Numbered from the stretch's first letter, positions 33,665 through 44,930 are shown. The stretch: 64,000 nt of DNA from Epiperipatus broadwayi (GCA_028023455.1 JAQFVV010006272.1:3575127-3639126), one strand, 5' to 3'. The notes: generated from the letters alone by a model not told the origin. Made by a program: numbers and translations.

Positions 33665-36600
33665 CTAAAACGTAACACATGTATAATGTACAAACGATTA
33701 GGATGAGATTTAAATAGATTTCTAATTCGGCCCTACATTATCAACATTTACTAAAGAACGTTGGTGACTCTCAAAGAAATGTAATTTTATGGAATTATTC
33801 ATGATGATTTAATAAATACAAAACAGATATAAATTGGGAATTATTGTAACTAATACGACAGCCATTTGCGAAGTAGTAGACCCCTGCATTACAATAAATG
33901 ATGCCATTGAATGCATGTCGATTTATATGGAAGTTAAGTTATTTAGGAAAATACATATTAATGAAAATGTGACATGCATTCACTGTTTCAAACGATCATA
34001 GATTTAAACTTTGAAAATAGAGACAATTGTGAGCATGCAATAATTAGATAATAAATATAGATAAAATGTAGATTTTAAGAATACGCACCCAAGATAGAAT
34101 GAGGTAAGCTAGATTAGTAGAGAAATTTACACATTAAGTTAATTATTCAGTTTTAGTTATACATATGGTAGTTTTACATTTTATAATTTAGATAAGTAGT
34201 ATGAAGAAGAGCTATAGCATATTATTAGAGTACTCTAGAGTTTGAACACAGACAGGTACCTGTTTTATAAGAAGTTTTCCGAGTCCATTGGTTAAGTAGC
34301 AAATAGTTCATGAGTGGCAATTCTTTCTTGTATTTAGACGTTTCATTTTACTTTCACAGCAGCAGCAGCTTTCTCATTTATTTCAGGCAGCAGATCTTCA
34401 TGGTTAATTTATGATGGGCAATGGAAAGTTTAACATCCGATAGGCCATCTCCCGATGGAGAATAATCTAGGTGCTTTACTCGGTCATACCTTGGCAGGAC
34501 TCTCAGTGATCAAGAGCAAAGCTAAAGTTTAAGTGAATGTCTCCAGCGAGTCTAAGATGGCCTCTTTTTTTATCTTGATCCTTCACATTTTTGTTAAGGT
34601 ATTTTTAGGTTCTACTTAATCTGCCCTGAGGATAATCAAAGCATTTTGTTGGTTTTTAATTAAAGAAAGCTGCCGTTCTATTGTTTACATTTTACATTTA
34701 CTAATTATACTTTGGGGAATTTTTCTTTAATTAATCTATTATCTATTACTGACCGATGCTTTTAAATTTCAAAGATAAAAAGGGAACATAAGATTATTTT
34801 AACTTTTAATTAAATATTACATCAGATTTTTTTAGAATTATTATTAAACAAAATTTAAACACAGCAATAAATACGAACTATATAATGCAAAATAAATGAT
34901 TAAAATTATACAAAATTATATAACTAAAAGAAATCTAAATTATATTATTTTATCCCTATTTATTGCGTTTAATTTGAGATCGAAATGTGTGCGTGTTTAT
35001 GCTGAATTCTACATATATTTATACATTTTTAATATTGTTACACACACAATTCGATATCAAAAAGTTTAAATTTGGGCGGGATAGACCGGTCAGTGAGAGA
35101 CGACAGAAAAAGGTGAAACTTAAGATTCGAATACGAATCTTACTGTTTCAATATGTATGTGTTTTTGCTTAGCATCAATGCCATCAAATGGCTGACATGA
35201 TAAAATAGAACACTACCATATATTATTTATAAAAATGTATTTTAATGATAAAATGAAGTTTAAATTTTAAAAAAAAATTATTCCAAATATATTTTTGTTA
35301 CCAACAGCAAAATAGTGAAATCTGTTGTTTTGATGGCATATTTCACGATTTTTTTCTAGATTTGCAAGATTTTTTTTTTTAATTTTTAAACTTATATTTG
35401 TAATAAATATCTTTAAAATGAAGAAAAATATTATGAAAAATAAAGCTTTATTTATTAAAATAAAAAGCTTTAAATAGTAGCAAAATATTTATAAGGGTAG
35501 TATTAAAAAAAATGTCTAAGGATATGGTTTTTTTATTTGCTTGATTTTCAGTCGTAATTTTAATGAAATTTAGATGCCATTTTAATAATAATGGACGATT
35601 GTTATAAAAAGCATATGATAGTATGAACCAGAAGTTATAAGTAAATCTCAACCCAAGAAACATTAGTTAATGAGCTTGTCACCTGACCACTGCATTAAAT
35701 CGCATAGTACGATATGTAAGATTATATATTTTTAACTAATACGGCTACATAAAGAATAATATTTTATTAATTAAATTTTTACATAGGTTTGATAGTAGTA
35801 TTGCAACAATATATTTTACTAGGCAATCAAATTTGCTTAGGTTCAAAACTTTAGGGATTTTATATAATTTCAGGTCATAATTAAAATAGCTTTAAAAAGG
35901 GGGGGGGGACTGAATATTTGTAATTCAATATTTCTCATTGATGATGAAACTAAACTGAGACTCTATAAGACATAACTATCTATTGCACATTAATTATTCA
36001 TACCTGTACTATCTATTGCACATTAATTATTCATACCTATATAAATAACTTTAGTATAGAGTTAATTAATCATCTTCAAATAGATTATTTTAGACTAGTG
36101 GTGTAAAGTCGATCACTATATGATATATATATATATATATGTATTTGTATATAAATATTATTCTGTGTAATTTAGCTTAATCATAAAATGGCAGTTTGTT
36201 ATCTAAGATTCATGTGTCTTATAATCTCCTAAGTGACTAATCATTCATCTTTTTATTGTTTAAGTATATTTGGTGAGCTTCTTGAAAATTGGTTTTACGA
36301 TTCCATAAAATCTTTTGGGAAACGGTAATGTGATCAAGTGTAAGGTTTTTCAATAATTCTTAACAGTATTTATACAACATCATGTGTTTGTAACTAACTA
36401 TGCAATAATTAAATAAAATGTATTATTTTTAAAATCATATTTTAAATTTTTTATTAATCTTTTAATATTGATATTTTCAATTTTATTAACATATAACATT
36501 AACAGTAAATCTTTTATAATTAAGTTTTAAAATCATATTTGTTATCAGATAATTAAATATTAAAATAAAATAATATAAATCTCAGATCACTTTATTACAA

Positions 36601-37870
36601 CAAAATATAAAATTGATTTATACAAAAGAATAAAATCAAGTTTAAAATACAGTTTTAAAAAAGTGATCGAATGGTTTGAGCACCGAAAATCCGTAGAGCT
36701 TTAGTTGTCGAATTTGCCGATCTACTATTACATTGAACAATGAAAAGAAATACTATAATTTATCAAGTACAATTAGTAGATTTCATTCACAAAACAGTTA
36801 AGTGCATTATTAAATCTTTATGAACATCATTTTTATTAGCAGCGACTCCTGAGCCAAGATGACAATTCTAAATAGATATATAAAAAGCAGCAATAGTAAG
36901 ATAAAGAATAAAAAGCTTAAGTGTTTTGTATTTGTGATCGACAAATAATCTTACGTGTAGTTTAATTTGTTTATTATCTAATGATGCAGTCTTTATAACC
37001 CTCCCCCCTCCATTCAATATTCATATTTCCCTTACAGCGATTTCAAAAAAAGGTGTTTTAAAAATAACTAATTAAATAAAGAAAAATTGAATTAATTAAA
37101 AATTAGTCAAATGCATATATCGGTTTGACTTCTCCGTATAATAGCAGCAGTTTTCTTGTATAGTGCTGTTTGCAAGTCTCACATTTGGTCTAATTAGACA
37201 CAATGTTCTTGTATATGCTATAATCCATTTCTTTGTTAGGTTTTGAAAAAAATAAAACATATTTACAATGGTCTCAAAGCAAGGCTAAAAAATAAATTAT
37301 GAATTTTTTTTTTTATATAAAAAAAATGAAAATGACTAATTTAGTTCTGACAGAAAAAAATGTACACTGAAGTTGACTAGTTATATACTATGAATAAATC
37401 AGCAATTATTTAATCATAAGAAAGGAAAAATAAAGATCATGATGTGATTAATTGTACTTCTTAAACTGCTAAAGATACACACACATTATGTGACAAGTGC
37501 TAAATAAAAAGAAAATCAGCAATAAATTTGTGTTTGGAGGATATGAACAAAAAGACTGTTCGAGTGCAATGGAAATAAAACATTAGAAAAGGAATCACTA
37601 AAAAACATAATATCAAGCCATATTCTGAAAGTGTTGGATGTGGAGATTCCAAATGGCTACAATTCACTTTACAAATGTGACTTCCGGGCATTCTGGATAT
37701 GCTACGCTAAAAGTTCTCATCCTTTTGTTTTTACATTTAAACACATAATATTGAATCCAGCTGAATAAATAGGAATAATAAATAGAATTAATCTGTACAT
37801 GCAGTGGGGCAGAAATATTACTATAAAGACTTCTGTTTAATAGCATTGTGTCCTATCTGAAGCAACTAAA
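33665..37870. other. Presumed intron/intergenic sequence
   Basis: AT-rich with a few GC-richer islands (34230-34570, 35060-35140, 36660-36730). I could not fit a coding exon with splice sites to any of them. A perfect 31-bp tandem duplication with 33-bp period is at 35975-36038. Short minus frames at 37500-37846 have no recognisable motif. Confidence 0.4.
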
Positions 37871-38199
37871 AATTGATTCCAATACTATTACATTTTCAGC
37901 CAATATATAACAGCACTGACCAAACACTGCCTTTCCTACGCTGGCTGTTGCTGTGGTATTGCAGATTGAGTGTAATGAGAGTTTTTTTTATTATTATTGT
38001 AATTTTTAAAAAAAATCCAATATATAAATATTTTATTTTAGGCCATAAAGAGGACATCATTTGTAAAATTAGCTGTCAGCCAAATTTAAAATGTGAATTT
38101 ACAATAGTAAAAAAAATAGCTGAATAAAAAATAGACTATTTAAAATATTTACATCAAAAAGTTCATGCTGATCCAGTTATTGCCATTAAAAGTAAAAAT

Positions 38200-38870
38200 A
38201 ATGGAGAATTTTGAGAATTTTAACTAAAAACCCAGAGATCATGATTTCAAATTAACAAAGTTTGAATACAAAAACATGATTAAAATTTTAATGGACAATA
38301 TTATCCTAGTAATTGCCATCATTTCTCAATGCTTTTTGTGCAATCTATATATGATAATTTGGAAAAATATGTTAATATTTCCAAGTTATGGTATAGCATT
38401 AATTACTTCTTCAAATTTATAGAATGTATAAATTTAATCATATAGAAGGTGATTTTTGATGAAGTTTGAACATCTTTTCTTCATTGTTTGACAGTTGATG
38501 AAAGTACGGATGTTTCTGTATAAAAAAAATTAATATTATATATTGTATAAAATAGAGATCAAAATTTGAATCCAGTTATCAGACAAAATTGTTTGACATT
38601 GTGTGTGATAGTCATTTTATTGTATTAAAGACAAAGTTGTTTTTTAAATATATTTTTTGTAATGTTAAAAAAACAAATGGTGTGATTGCCCAACTATGAA
38701 ACAATATTTCACATTTAGTTCAACAGTATTGGGTGGCTCACAGGGAAGATCTGGGAATAGAAGATCCATGGAAATAGTTTCCATTTATTAAGATATTAAA
38801 TCAAGAATACTATGACCTCTGCCCTCTTCACCTATTATCAAGTCTAATTACAAACCAACAACATTATCTG
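38200..38870 (+). pseudogene. hAT transposase fragment (catalytic N-terminal half)
   Basis: Plus-strand reading contains CLTVDESTDVSV (38485-38520). This is the D-E-S/T-D box around the first catalytic Asp of ZBED-type hAT transposases, followed by a strand-like KLILYIV segment. About 200 bp later comes WVAHREDLGIEDPW (38730-38770), which looks like the family's H-C-x-x-H-R-x-A-L region. Several stops and shifts interrupt it. The matching C-terminal dimerisation domain lies about 4.4 kb downstream at 43145-43280 in the same orientation, so later insertions appear to have split the element. Confidence 0.6.
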
Positions 38871-39740
38871 AGACACGCATAAATTATTTTTTTACCCAGC
38901 CCAAGCTTAGCATCAGGAAGAGACAATAGACCAGAATACTTATGGAACTAACTAAGTTAAATGTGCATAAAATATAATATGAAATATGTGTTTTGCGTGC
39001 CTGGATCATTGGAAAAATAAAATAAAGGTTAAGCTAATAAAAAATTGCAATAATGTCAGAAGACTTAAGTTTTTTAGTTTAATAATATATTTAATGAATG
39101 ACATTTTAAAATATTAGGAATGTTTTAACTACCTCCACTATTCCCCGATTGATTAATGATAAAAATTAGACAATAAAGGCGGATAGTAATTACATAAGAT
39201 TTTGCAGTCTAAGTCTATTTCTTCCCAACTTCAATAAAATTATTAACTCAAATTCCCTTGATAAAGCACAATTAAAATAAATCCTTCACAAAGCATTTTC
39301 TAGTTGCTTTGTGCTTAAAAACAATTTTAAAATATTTCAGACATCTATAACTAACTAAGATATATGTATGGGGCTAAAGGACAGACAAAAGAGGCATTAT
39401 CAAGGAGATCAAGTTGGCAAACAAAGGAAACTTACTAGTATTTAATTTAAAGACATAATTTAAATTGAAAAGATCTTTTTAAATGAAAATTAACTTTTAA
39501 CTTACACCGCAATGGAATAAGAAACATTTATAACATTTTAACAATGAGGAATAGTGAAGGAAAAAAAAGGTTAAGTATAAATAGATGATCACACAAAAAT
39601 TAAATATACATCTAATATTAGTATAATAGAAAACAGTTACATTATATATATAATTAAATGAAACAGTTAAGAAAGATATTTATCAAAAGGTAAAGTAATA
39701 AATATTTCATGAGGAGAGATACGGTTACCGTCCTGGCTCC
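38871..39740. other. AT-rich sequence, probably remains of the split hAT element
   Basis: No motif is preserved. Position between the two hAT halves suggests it belongs to that element up to the first insertion boundary, which I could not define. Confidence 0.35.
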
Positions 39741-40028
39741 TTGGTCCAGTTCCCTCAATGTTTGTGGCTTGATACATCTGTAGAGAGATATTTGTCCAGA
39801 CAAGGAATGGAAATATGCAGCTTTTTTAATGAAAGGTCACACAGACATGGCACACAGTTCAGGTTTCTATTTTGGGCATGTTATGGCATTTTGATGGTTT
39901 TTAGGACCCCAGCAGCAGGCAAAGCTGTTTTCCTAACTGCCAATCATAGTCATGTCCATAAAATTAATACACTTTTTAATGTGTCACATGTTGGAAGTTA
40001 TGACAGTGATTTCGAGGACAAAAGTTGA
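39741..40028 (+). CDS. Unrecognised 95-aa open frame next to a duplicated segment
   Basis: The frame is less AT-biased than its surroundings. It contains RQGMEICSFFNERSHRHG in its first third, a TPAAGKAVFLTANHSH stretch and an acidic C-terminus SYDSDFEDKS before a TGA. No signal peptide or recognised domain is visible. The sequence after the stop has irregular repeats of a GCAAAATCTG-type motif (40040-40080), then runs into the duplicated segment at 40138. This could be part of a retroelement ORF or a chance frame. Coding status is doubtful. Confidence 0.25.
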   Translation: MVQFPQCLWLDTSVERYLSRQGMEICSFFNERSHRHGTQFRFLFWACYGILMVFRTPAAGKAVFLTANHSHVHKINTLFNVSHVGSYDSDFEDKS

Positions 40029-40137
40029 ATAAATTCAGGAGCAAAATCTGCACAAGTTGAACGGCAAAATCTGACTAATTCAGGAACAATATTTTCTGTG
40101 TTTAGAAACAAAATCTCAGAGAATCATAGCACAGGAT

Positions 40138-40541
40138 ATGCATGAATAAGCATAGGAGACCAGAGAGATTTTTAAAAGTAAAATCTCACTAATCTAGACA
40201 CAGGATCTGCATGAATCAGTAAAAGAACCAGAGAGAGCCTAATCATAATAATAATAATAATAATACCCATCCAGTCTTTTGTTCTCTTCTCCTTTTTATA
40301 CCTTTCTGTCAGCTACCCTTTTATTGTTTTGCGTATGATTTTAGATCTTGATAAGCTCCCCTCCTTTGTTTCAGGGTAACTTTTTCTAAAAGTAAACTTT
40401 TAATTTCTTATTCTAGATTTCTGATTTAACTTTTGAATTTCTATTAATTAAAAAAGGCCATCTTTAATTTGCCTTGAATGGGCTAACTAATTAAAACATA
40501 CATTCCTTTAGAAATGTTGGCAGGCTTTCTCAAAAGAAAAT
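40138..40541. repeat. Direct repeat R1 (404 bp)
   Basis: About 92% identical to 41359-41769. Landmarks in both: TGCATGAATAAGCATAGGAG, a (TAA)6-7 tract, CAGTCTTTTGTTCTCTTCTC, AAAAAAGGCCATCTTTAATT and AATGTTGGCAGGCTT. There is no coding frame. It may be part of the same composite insertion as the hammerhead units. Confidence 0.9.
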
Positions 40542-40859
40542 CATACACCATATTTTAACAAAATTTAAAAAGAAAAATATATTATTAATTCTTTTAACAA
40601 AATAACATTTTATTTCAACAGAATTTTGCATTAACTCATGTATATACGCTTGATGTCTAAATATGTTTGATTAATAAGTTTTACAAGTAATTTTTTAACA
40701 GCAATTTAATCTTAGAACGGAATTTATTTAAAAGGAAATATTTTAATGCAAATACAAATTTAAACACCGTTAAATAAACAAAATGAATGAATTAATTTTA
40801 GCTTTAATGCAAAACGCTGCTGATACTGGACTATAAACTTAATTGGTCTACAATATTAG

Positions 40860-41357
40860 CAAAGCAAAACTCTCCATACAGTATTGCCACTCTGTGAAAA
40901 CCAGAGTAATCAATGAATGCCAGAAGGCTTGTGCATAAAATTCCTATCTAATGCCTACTCATCCAATATCCCCAGACTAGTTTCTGGCTTGTGGCCATCA
41001 TCAGTGAGGAGCTTTGGATCTGAGAGCACTGTACCTAGATCTTAGGATCTAATGCAACCCTCCAGCACTCACTTAACTACAAAACTATGATAATGAAATT
41101 GAAAACACAAAAATATTTTCAATCTAAGCTCAATCGCTTATATAGTCATATGGGTCTGAACTCAGTTCAGCACCCATACATTTTGGGGTCTTTGGCTCTT
41201 TAACAACCATATCCACCACTATCCTATTAGGCAGGATTGGTGTTAAACCATTAAGAATCACATGATCACTATCTTTTATACTAGCACATAATTGTTTATA
41301 AACAAAGCAAAACTCTCCATACAGTATTGCCACTCTGTGCCAACCAGAGTAATCAAT
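40860..41357 (-). mobile_element. Hammerhead unit H1: one 443-bp monomer plus 55-bp repeated end
   Basis: CAAAGCAAAACTCTCCATAC begins at 40860 and again at 41303, and similarity continues for 55 bp with two mismatches (40860-40914 = 41303-41357). The insert is therefore 443 bp plus a partial second unit, the layout expected from reverse transcription of a multimeric or circular RNA. It contains a full hammerhead (40961-41019) and a 77-codon open frame (41130-41363). Related units: 41770-42001, 45530-45690, 52322-52708 and 52711-53001. It abuts repeat R2 with a 1-bp gap. Confidence 0.8.
40961..41019 (-). ncRNA. Hammerhead ribozyme candidate, type I (family 1, best copy)
   Basis: Minus-strand order: outer stem I strand ATCCAA, loop AGC, inner stem I strand TCCTCA, CTGATGA (40998-41004), stem II TGGC/GCCA around CACAA, GAAA, then the self-complementary CTAG, T16.1 and C17. 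Next come inner stem I strand TGGGGA, loop TA and outer stem I strand TTGGAT. The inner stem I has six pairs (one G-T), the outer six perfect pairs. All invariant core nucleotides are present. Predicted cleavage lies between 40975 and 40974. Stem III is only 2 bp, or 4 palindromic bases if two molecules pair, as in HHRs of Penelope-like elements and retrozymes. Covariation between copies cannot be judged well with so few. Confidence 0.82.
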
Positions 41358-41363
41358 CTGCAT
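41130..41363 (-). CDS. Open frame inside hammerhead unit H1 (77 aa, unknown)
   Basis: The predicted peptide starts with DYSGWHRVAILYGEFCFVYK, continues CASIKDSDHVILNGL, and ends KEPKTPKCMGAELSSDPYDY then Ile-Ser-Asp and a stop. The C-terminal part is also open in the 52.6-kb copy (minus 52600-52708: ...LPNRIVV, KEPKIPKCMGTELDSDPYDY, Ile-Ser, stop). The N-terminal part is open in the 41.9-kb copy (GEFCFVYKQLCASIRDSDHV). The frame runs through the repeated end of the unit. It may be a remnant of a longer retroelement protein whose middle was deleted; no family recognised. Confidence 0.4.
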   Translation of the reverse strand: MQIDYSGWHRVAILYGEFCFVYKQLCASIKDSDHVILNGLTPILPNRIVVDMVVKEPKTPKCMGAELSSDPYDYISD

Positions 41364-41769
41364 GAATAAGCATAGGAGACCAGAGAGAATTTAAAAGTAA
41401 ACTCTTACTAATCTAGATACAGGGTCTGCACAAATCACTAAAAAAACCAGAGAGAGCCTAATCATAATAATAATAATAATAATCACCATCCAGTCTTTTG
41501 TTCTCTTCTCCTTTTTATACCTTTCTGTCAGCTACCCTTCTATTGTTTTGTGTATGATTTTAGATCTTGATAAGTCATCCCCCCCACTCCTTTGTTTCAA
41601 GGTAACTTTTTCTAAAAATAAACTTTTAATTTCTTATTCTAGATTTCTGATTTAACTTTTGAATTTCTATTAATTAAAAAAGGCCATCTTTAATTTGCCT
41701 TGAATGGGCTAACTAATTAAAACATACATTCCTTTAGAAATGTTGGCAGGCTTATCTCAAAATAAAATG
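41359..41769. repeat. Direct repeat R2 (about 411 bp)
   Basis: The second copy of R1, starting one base after hammerhead unit H1 (minus) and ending exactly where unit H2 (plus) starts. R2 is thus bracketed by inverted hammerhead units. The main differences from R1 are a short C-run insertion near 41580 and scattered substitutions. Confidence 0.9.
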
Positions 41770-42001
41770 GTGCAGTGTCTCAGATCCAAAGCTCCTCACT
41801 GATGATGGCCACAAGCCAGAAACTAACCTGGGGATATTGGATGAGTAGGCATTAGATAGGGATTTTATGCACAAGCCTTCTGGCATTCATTGATTACTCT
41901 GGTTGGCACGGAGTGGCAATACTGTATGGAGAGTTTTGCTTTGTTTATAAACAATTATGTGCTAGTATAAGAGATAGTGATCATGTAATGCTTAATGGTT
42001 C
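41770..42001 (+). mobile_element. Hammerhead unit H2 (plus, permuted partial unit)
   Basis: About 90% identical to H1 but starts near TGCAGTGTCTCAGATCC and runs past the unit junction to CTTAATGGTT, so its ends are circularly permuted relative to H1. Its hammerhead (41784-41842) keeps CTGATGA, stem II and GAAA, but CTAGTC has become CTAACC, destroying the closing pair of stem III and the T of the cleavage triplet; it is predicted inactive. An open frame from about 41858 to a stop at 42078-42080 includes DYSGWHGVAILYGEFCFVYK and then diverges from H1 into KFIEGCEAWIRLPDSLLHYR. Confidence 0.75.
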
Positions 42002-42179
42002 TACAATATTAGTTAAGTTTATAGAGGGCTGTGAAGCATGGATCAGACTTCCAGATTCATTGCTTCACTACAGAGCATAAAAAAATAGTCTAAAATGTTT
42101 AGTTGTAAAAAAGTGAATCTATAATAAACAATAGTTATAAAAACTACATAAGCTTAGATACAATATCTCCCTCTTCAGG

Positions 42180-43090
42180 TGCTGGGCTATGGAACCAAAA
42201 TTCTTTGATTTCATTATTAAGATAAATTTAAATGCCATTAGCACTAATTGGTTTCTCTTTCATAGGCAAGGCATCAACAAAATTGACCCAATCTTCCCCT
42301 TCTGCCAGACTCATGATGAAACATTTGACCATCTGGTTTACTAGTGCCATGGACTCTGGAGGTCTAGAAGGATTATTGCTGATAACCTTAAAGTGAATTT
42401 TTACCTTGTTACTTCTCGTAAGGACAGTATTGGGACAAGATCCATCCCTACTATTAGGTTATCATTATTTATCAACTATGCATTCTGGTCTACTCGTAGT
42501 AAAATGGTTTTTAATCCCAGTGCAATTCATGAGGGAAAATTCTTTCTGAATAAACTTATAAAATTTAAAAACCATGACATGCTCCTAGCTCCAAAAATGT
42601 TATTCGAGGAAACATGGACTCTGATTACATTGTAAGAATGATTGCTGGTAAAACGTTTTGTTTCTTCTGTCTACGTTATTGCTGAAAGTGGTTTTGTTAA
42701 TAATCAGAAGTTCAGATCCTTAATGTTTTCAAAATGGATAATATTTAACTGAACACATCAGATTTAGCATAAATACCTAAGCCTTCATAGTTGTAGTGAT
42801 TTTTCCAATGGTGATCTAACCAAACTCTAGATTGACTAAGTGACTCTTGGTAGTGTGAGGCAATTTGTCTAGGTGAGTTGGGTGAGGTTAATTGGCCTAC
42901 TTGTGTGTTAACAGTAGACCAGGTATACGGGTTTACCTTTTGCCCAGAATAATACTATCTTATATTTATTTATAATCATGTAATTCTTATTTATGTTTGT
43001 AATTCTAGCTTTCCTTTTAATTTTCCATGTATACATAATTGTCACTGTAAACATTGTACTTGTTTAATAAATATTTTGAAAAAAAAAAAT
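42180..43090 (+). pseudogene. 5'-truncated LINE with zf-RVT-like C-terminus and poly(A)
   Basis: From an ATG near 42190 the frame reads EPKFFDFIIKINLNAISTN, WFLFHRQGINKIDPIFPFCQ, then THDETFDHLVY, a stop, and CHGLWRSRRIIADN. It then stays open to 42635 (including NYAFWSTRSKMVFNP). The C ... H-L-x-x-x-C-x-x-L-W-x-S-R pattern is the zinc-binding module after LINE reverse transcriptases; the first Cys is lost. The 3' untranslated region contains AATAAA near 43070 and ends in A(10) at 43080-43090. It inserted between the two halves of a hAT transposase. The fragment at 845-1425 looks related. Confidence 0.65.
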
Positions 43091-43109
43091 GTAAAATTGG
43101 AGTAATTGA

Positions 43110-43330
43110 CTCATTTAATGATTTAACTTTGGATACTTTTTGATATTTATGCAACTTTTCAAGATTCCAGCACTGATTGTGAACATGGTTTTAGTTTAAA
43201 GAACACAATAAAATCATAATTCCATAATAGATTAGAAAATGAATACTTGGATAACTTCATAAAAATTAAGCATTATATCTTGTCAGAAAAACAGATAAAC
43301 TTAAGACAAAGTTTGTAAAATTTAGAGAAA
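43110..43330 (+). pseudogene. hAT transposase C-terminal dimerisation domain fragment
   Basis: Plus-strand reading contains STDCEHGFSLKNTIKS, a stop, then FHNRLENEYLDNFIKIKHY (43165-43280). This matches the hAT family dimerisation motif (S-S/T-A/D-x-x-E-R-x-F-S-x-x-N-x-I-K-x-x-x-R-N-x-L-x-x-x-x-L). Same orientation as the fragment at 38200-38870, and begins right after the poly(A) of the inserted LINE, so both probably derive from one element. Confidence 0.7.
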
Positions 43331-44340
43331 TCATGAAGAACGATGTGAAAAAATAAAGGAATAATTATTGTTATGAATTTTATTTTTAAGTTACATTCTT
43401 CAATATTTCATTATATATAAACTATTTTATATGTGGATGTGCAAATAAACGCTTTACTTTGATGTCTTTATATATATGTTGTTGCACATTGGTCAGTTTA
43501 GTCTGCTCAGTTCTTGTATTTTTATCTCAAAGACAGTAAATTTTTAGAGGAAACATTGATTGCCATTATAACCACAAAATATAAACATGGTTGTTTCTAT
43601 ATAGATAAGTACAGTGTTGTTAAATTTATAATTTTGACATTACTTAAGCAATATATCTTTTACATTTCATTATCATTAATTTTCATCATGAGAAAAATGA
43701 AAATTGTTTTATTCAATTTTTTTTTTTTAAATTTTTTTTTAGTAAATACACATGTACAGATCTTAGTACAATGCAAAAACATGTATTTCCACTCTTTCAA
43801 GTTATAATTATTTTTGAATATCAGTTGATAAAATGTTTTTATTTTATTATCTCAACCAGAGTTGATCTGGCATCTCTTACTCTTGAAATTTTCATTACCA
43901 TTACTAAGTTAAGTTGATTTAATTATATGAAATGTCTTAATTATTTAAATAAGTATATTTTTTGTATTTGTTGATTGTGGTAGGAAATTTTTAACACCAT
44001 ATAGAAATTGTTATAAAAAATTATATTTATTCTCAATTTTACACTGTGTAAAATAAACTATATTTTGGTCTGTGTATATTCTAATATTTTTTTTGTTCAT
44101 TATGTTAAACGTTTGGTCTGGTTTAGTCAAGTTTCTACTTCAAGATCATCTTTAAACAAATAATAAGGTAGTATTATTTTACATTTACATATTTTACCTG
44201 TACATATATCATTCATTTATAGTAATCTTAAAACTATTATTGTAACATCACATATTTTTAATTTGTTAAGTGCTTACTATTTTTTCAATGTTACGATTGT
44301 AATTCAAAGATTAATAAATAACTAAAATAAATATTTACAC

Positions 44341-44371
<31 letters not shown>

Positions 44372-44930
44372 GATCCATAACTTTTCATGACAGTGAAGAA
44401 CAAGAATAATTAATTAAATGAAAAAACTATAATTACTTAATTTTTTTAGATTAAAATAGTTTAATAATTAATATGGTTATATTATTTATTAAAATAGATG
44501 TAAAGTACAATTCAAATTTTGTAACTCAAAATATTTCATATCTGCAAAAAACTGTAGAAAGAAATTTGCTGTTAAGTGAAAGCAGATCTTTTGATTTTCT
44601 CTCAAAGGCTAGTACTAAGTAAGACAATTTTCTAATGTCCTCTGAATATGTTCTTGTCATTGCAGCTGTTATTACTGACTGATTATTTATATAGAAAATG
44701 AATAGGTATGGGCTGCTCACCAACATTCATTAACCAGCCTTGGGAGTTTATTAGCCTTTTACCTCTGGGTTGAAGATATCTAAAATGCAATGGACTTTAT
44801 GCTTCATTGCTTTATATTACTAACTGAAATATCAATTAAGTTTTTTTGAAGGCAAATGCTTATTTGAATGAAATTTTTTCTTTTACAATCATGACTGATA
44901 ATGTTAAATTATGGTTATAAAGTCATCTAA
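43331..44930. other. AT-rich sequence, nothing recognised
   Basis: No gene supported. A hAT-end-like string CAGTGGTTGGCAGCCAA begins at 44935, but no matching partner end was found. Confidence 0.45.

Noticed and set aside
40138-41769. LTR retrotransposon with R1 and R2 as LTRs
   Set aside because: No TG...CA ends, primer-binding site, polypurine tract or gag/pol between them; the interval holds a hammerhead unit instead.
44100-44160. Minus-strand GATGATC ... GAAAC near 44.14 kb
   Set aside because: No CTGANGA box and no complementary stem II; chance similarity.
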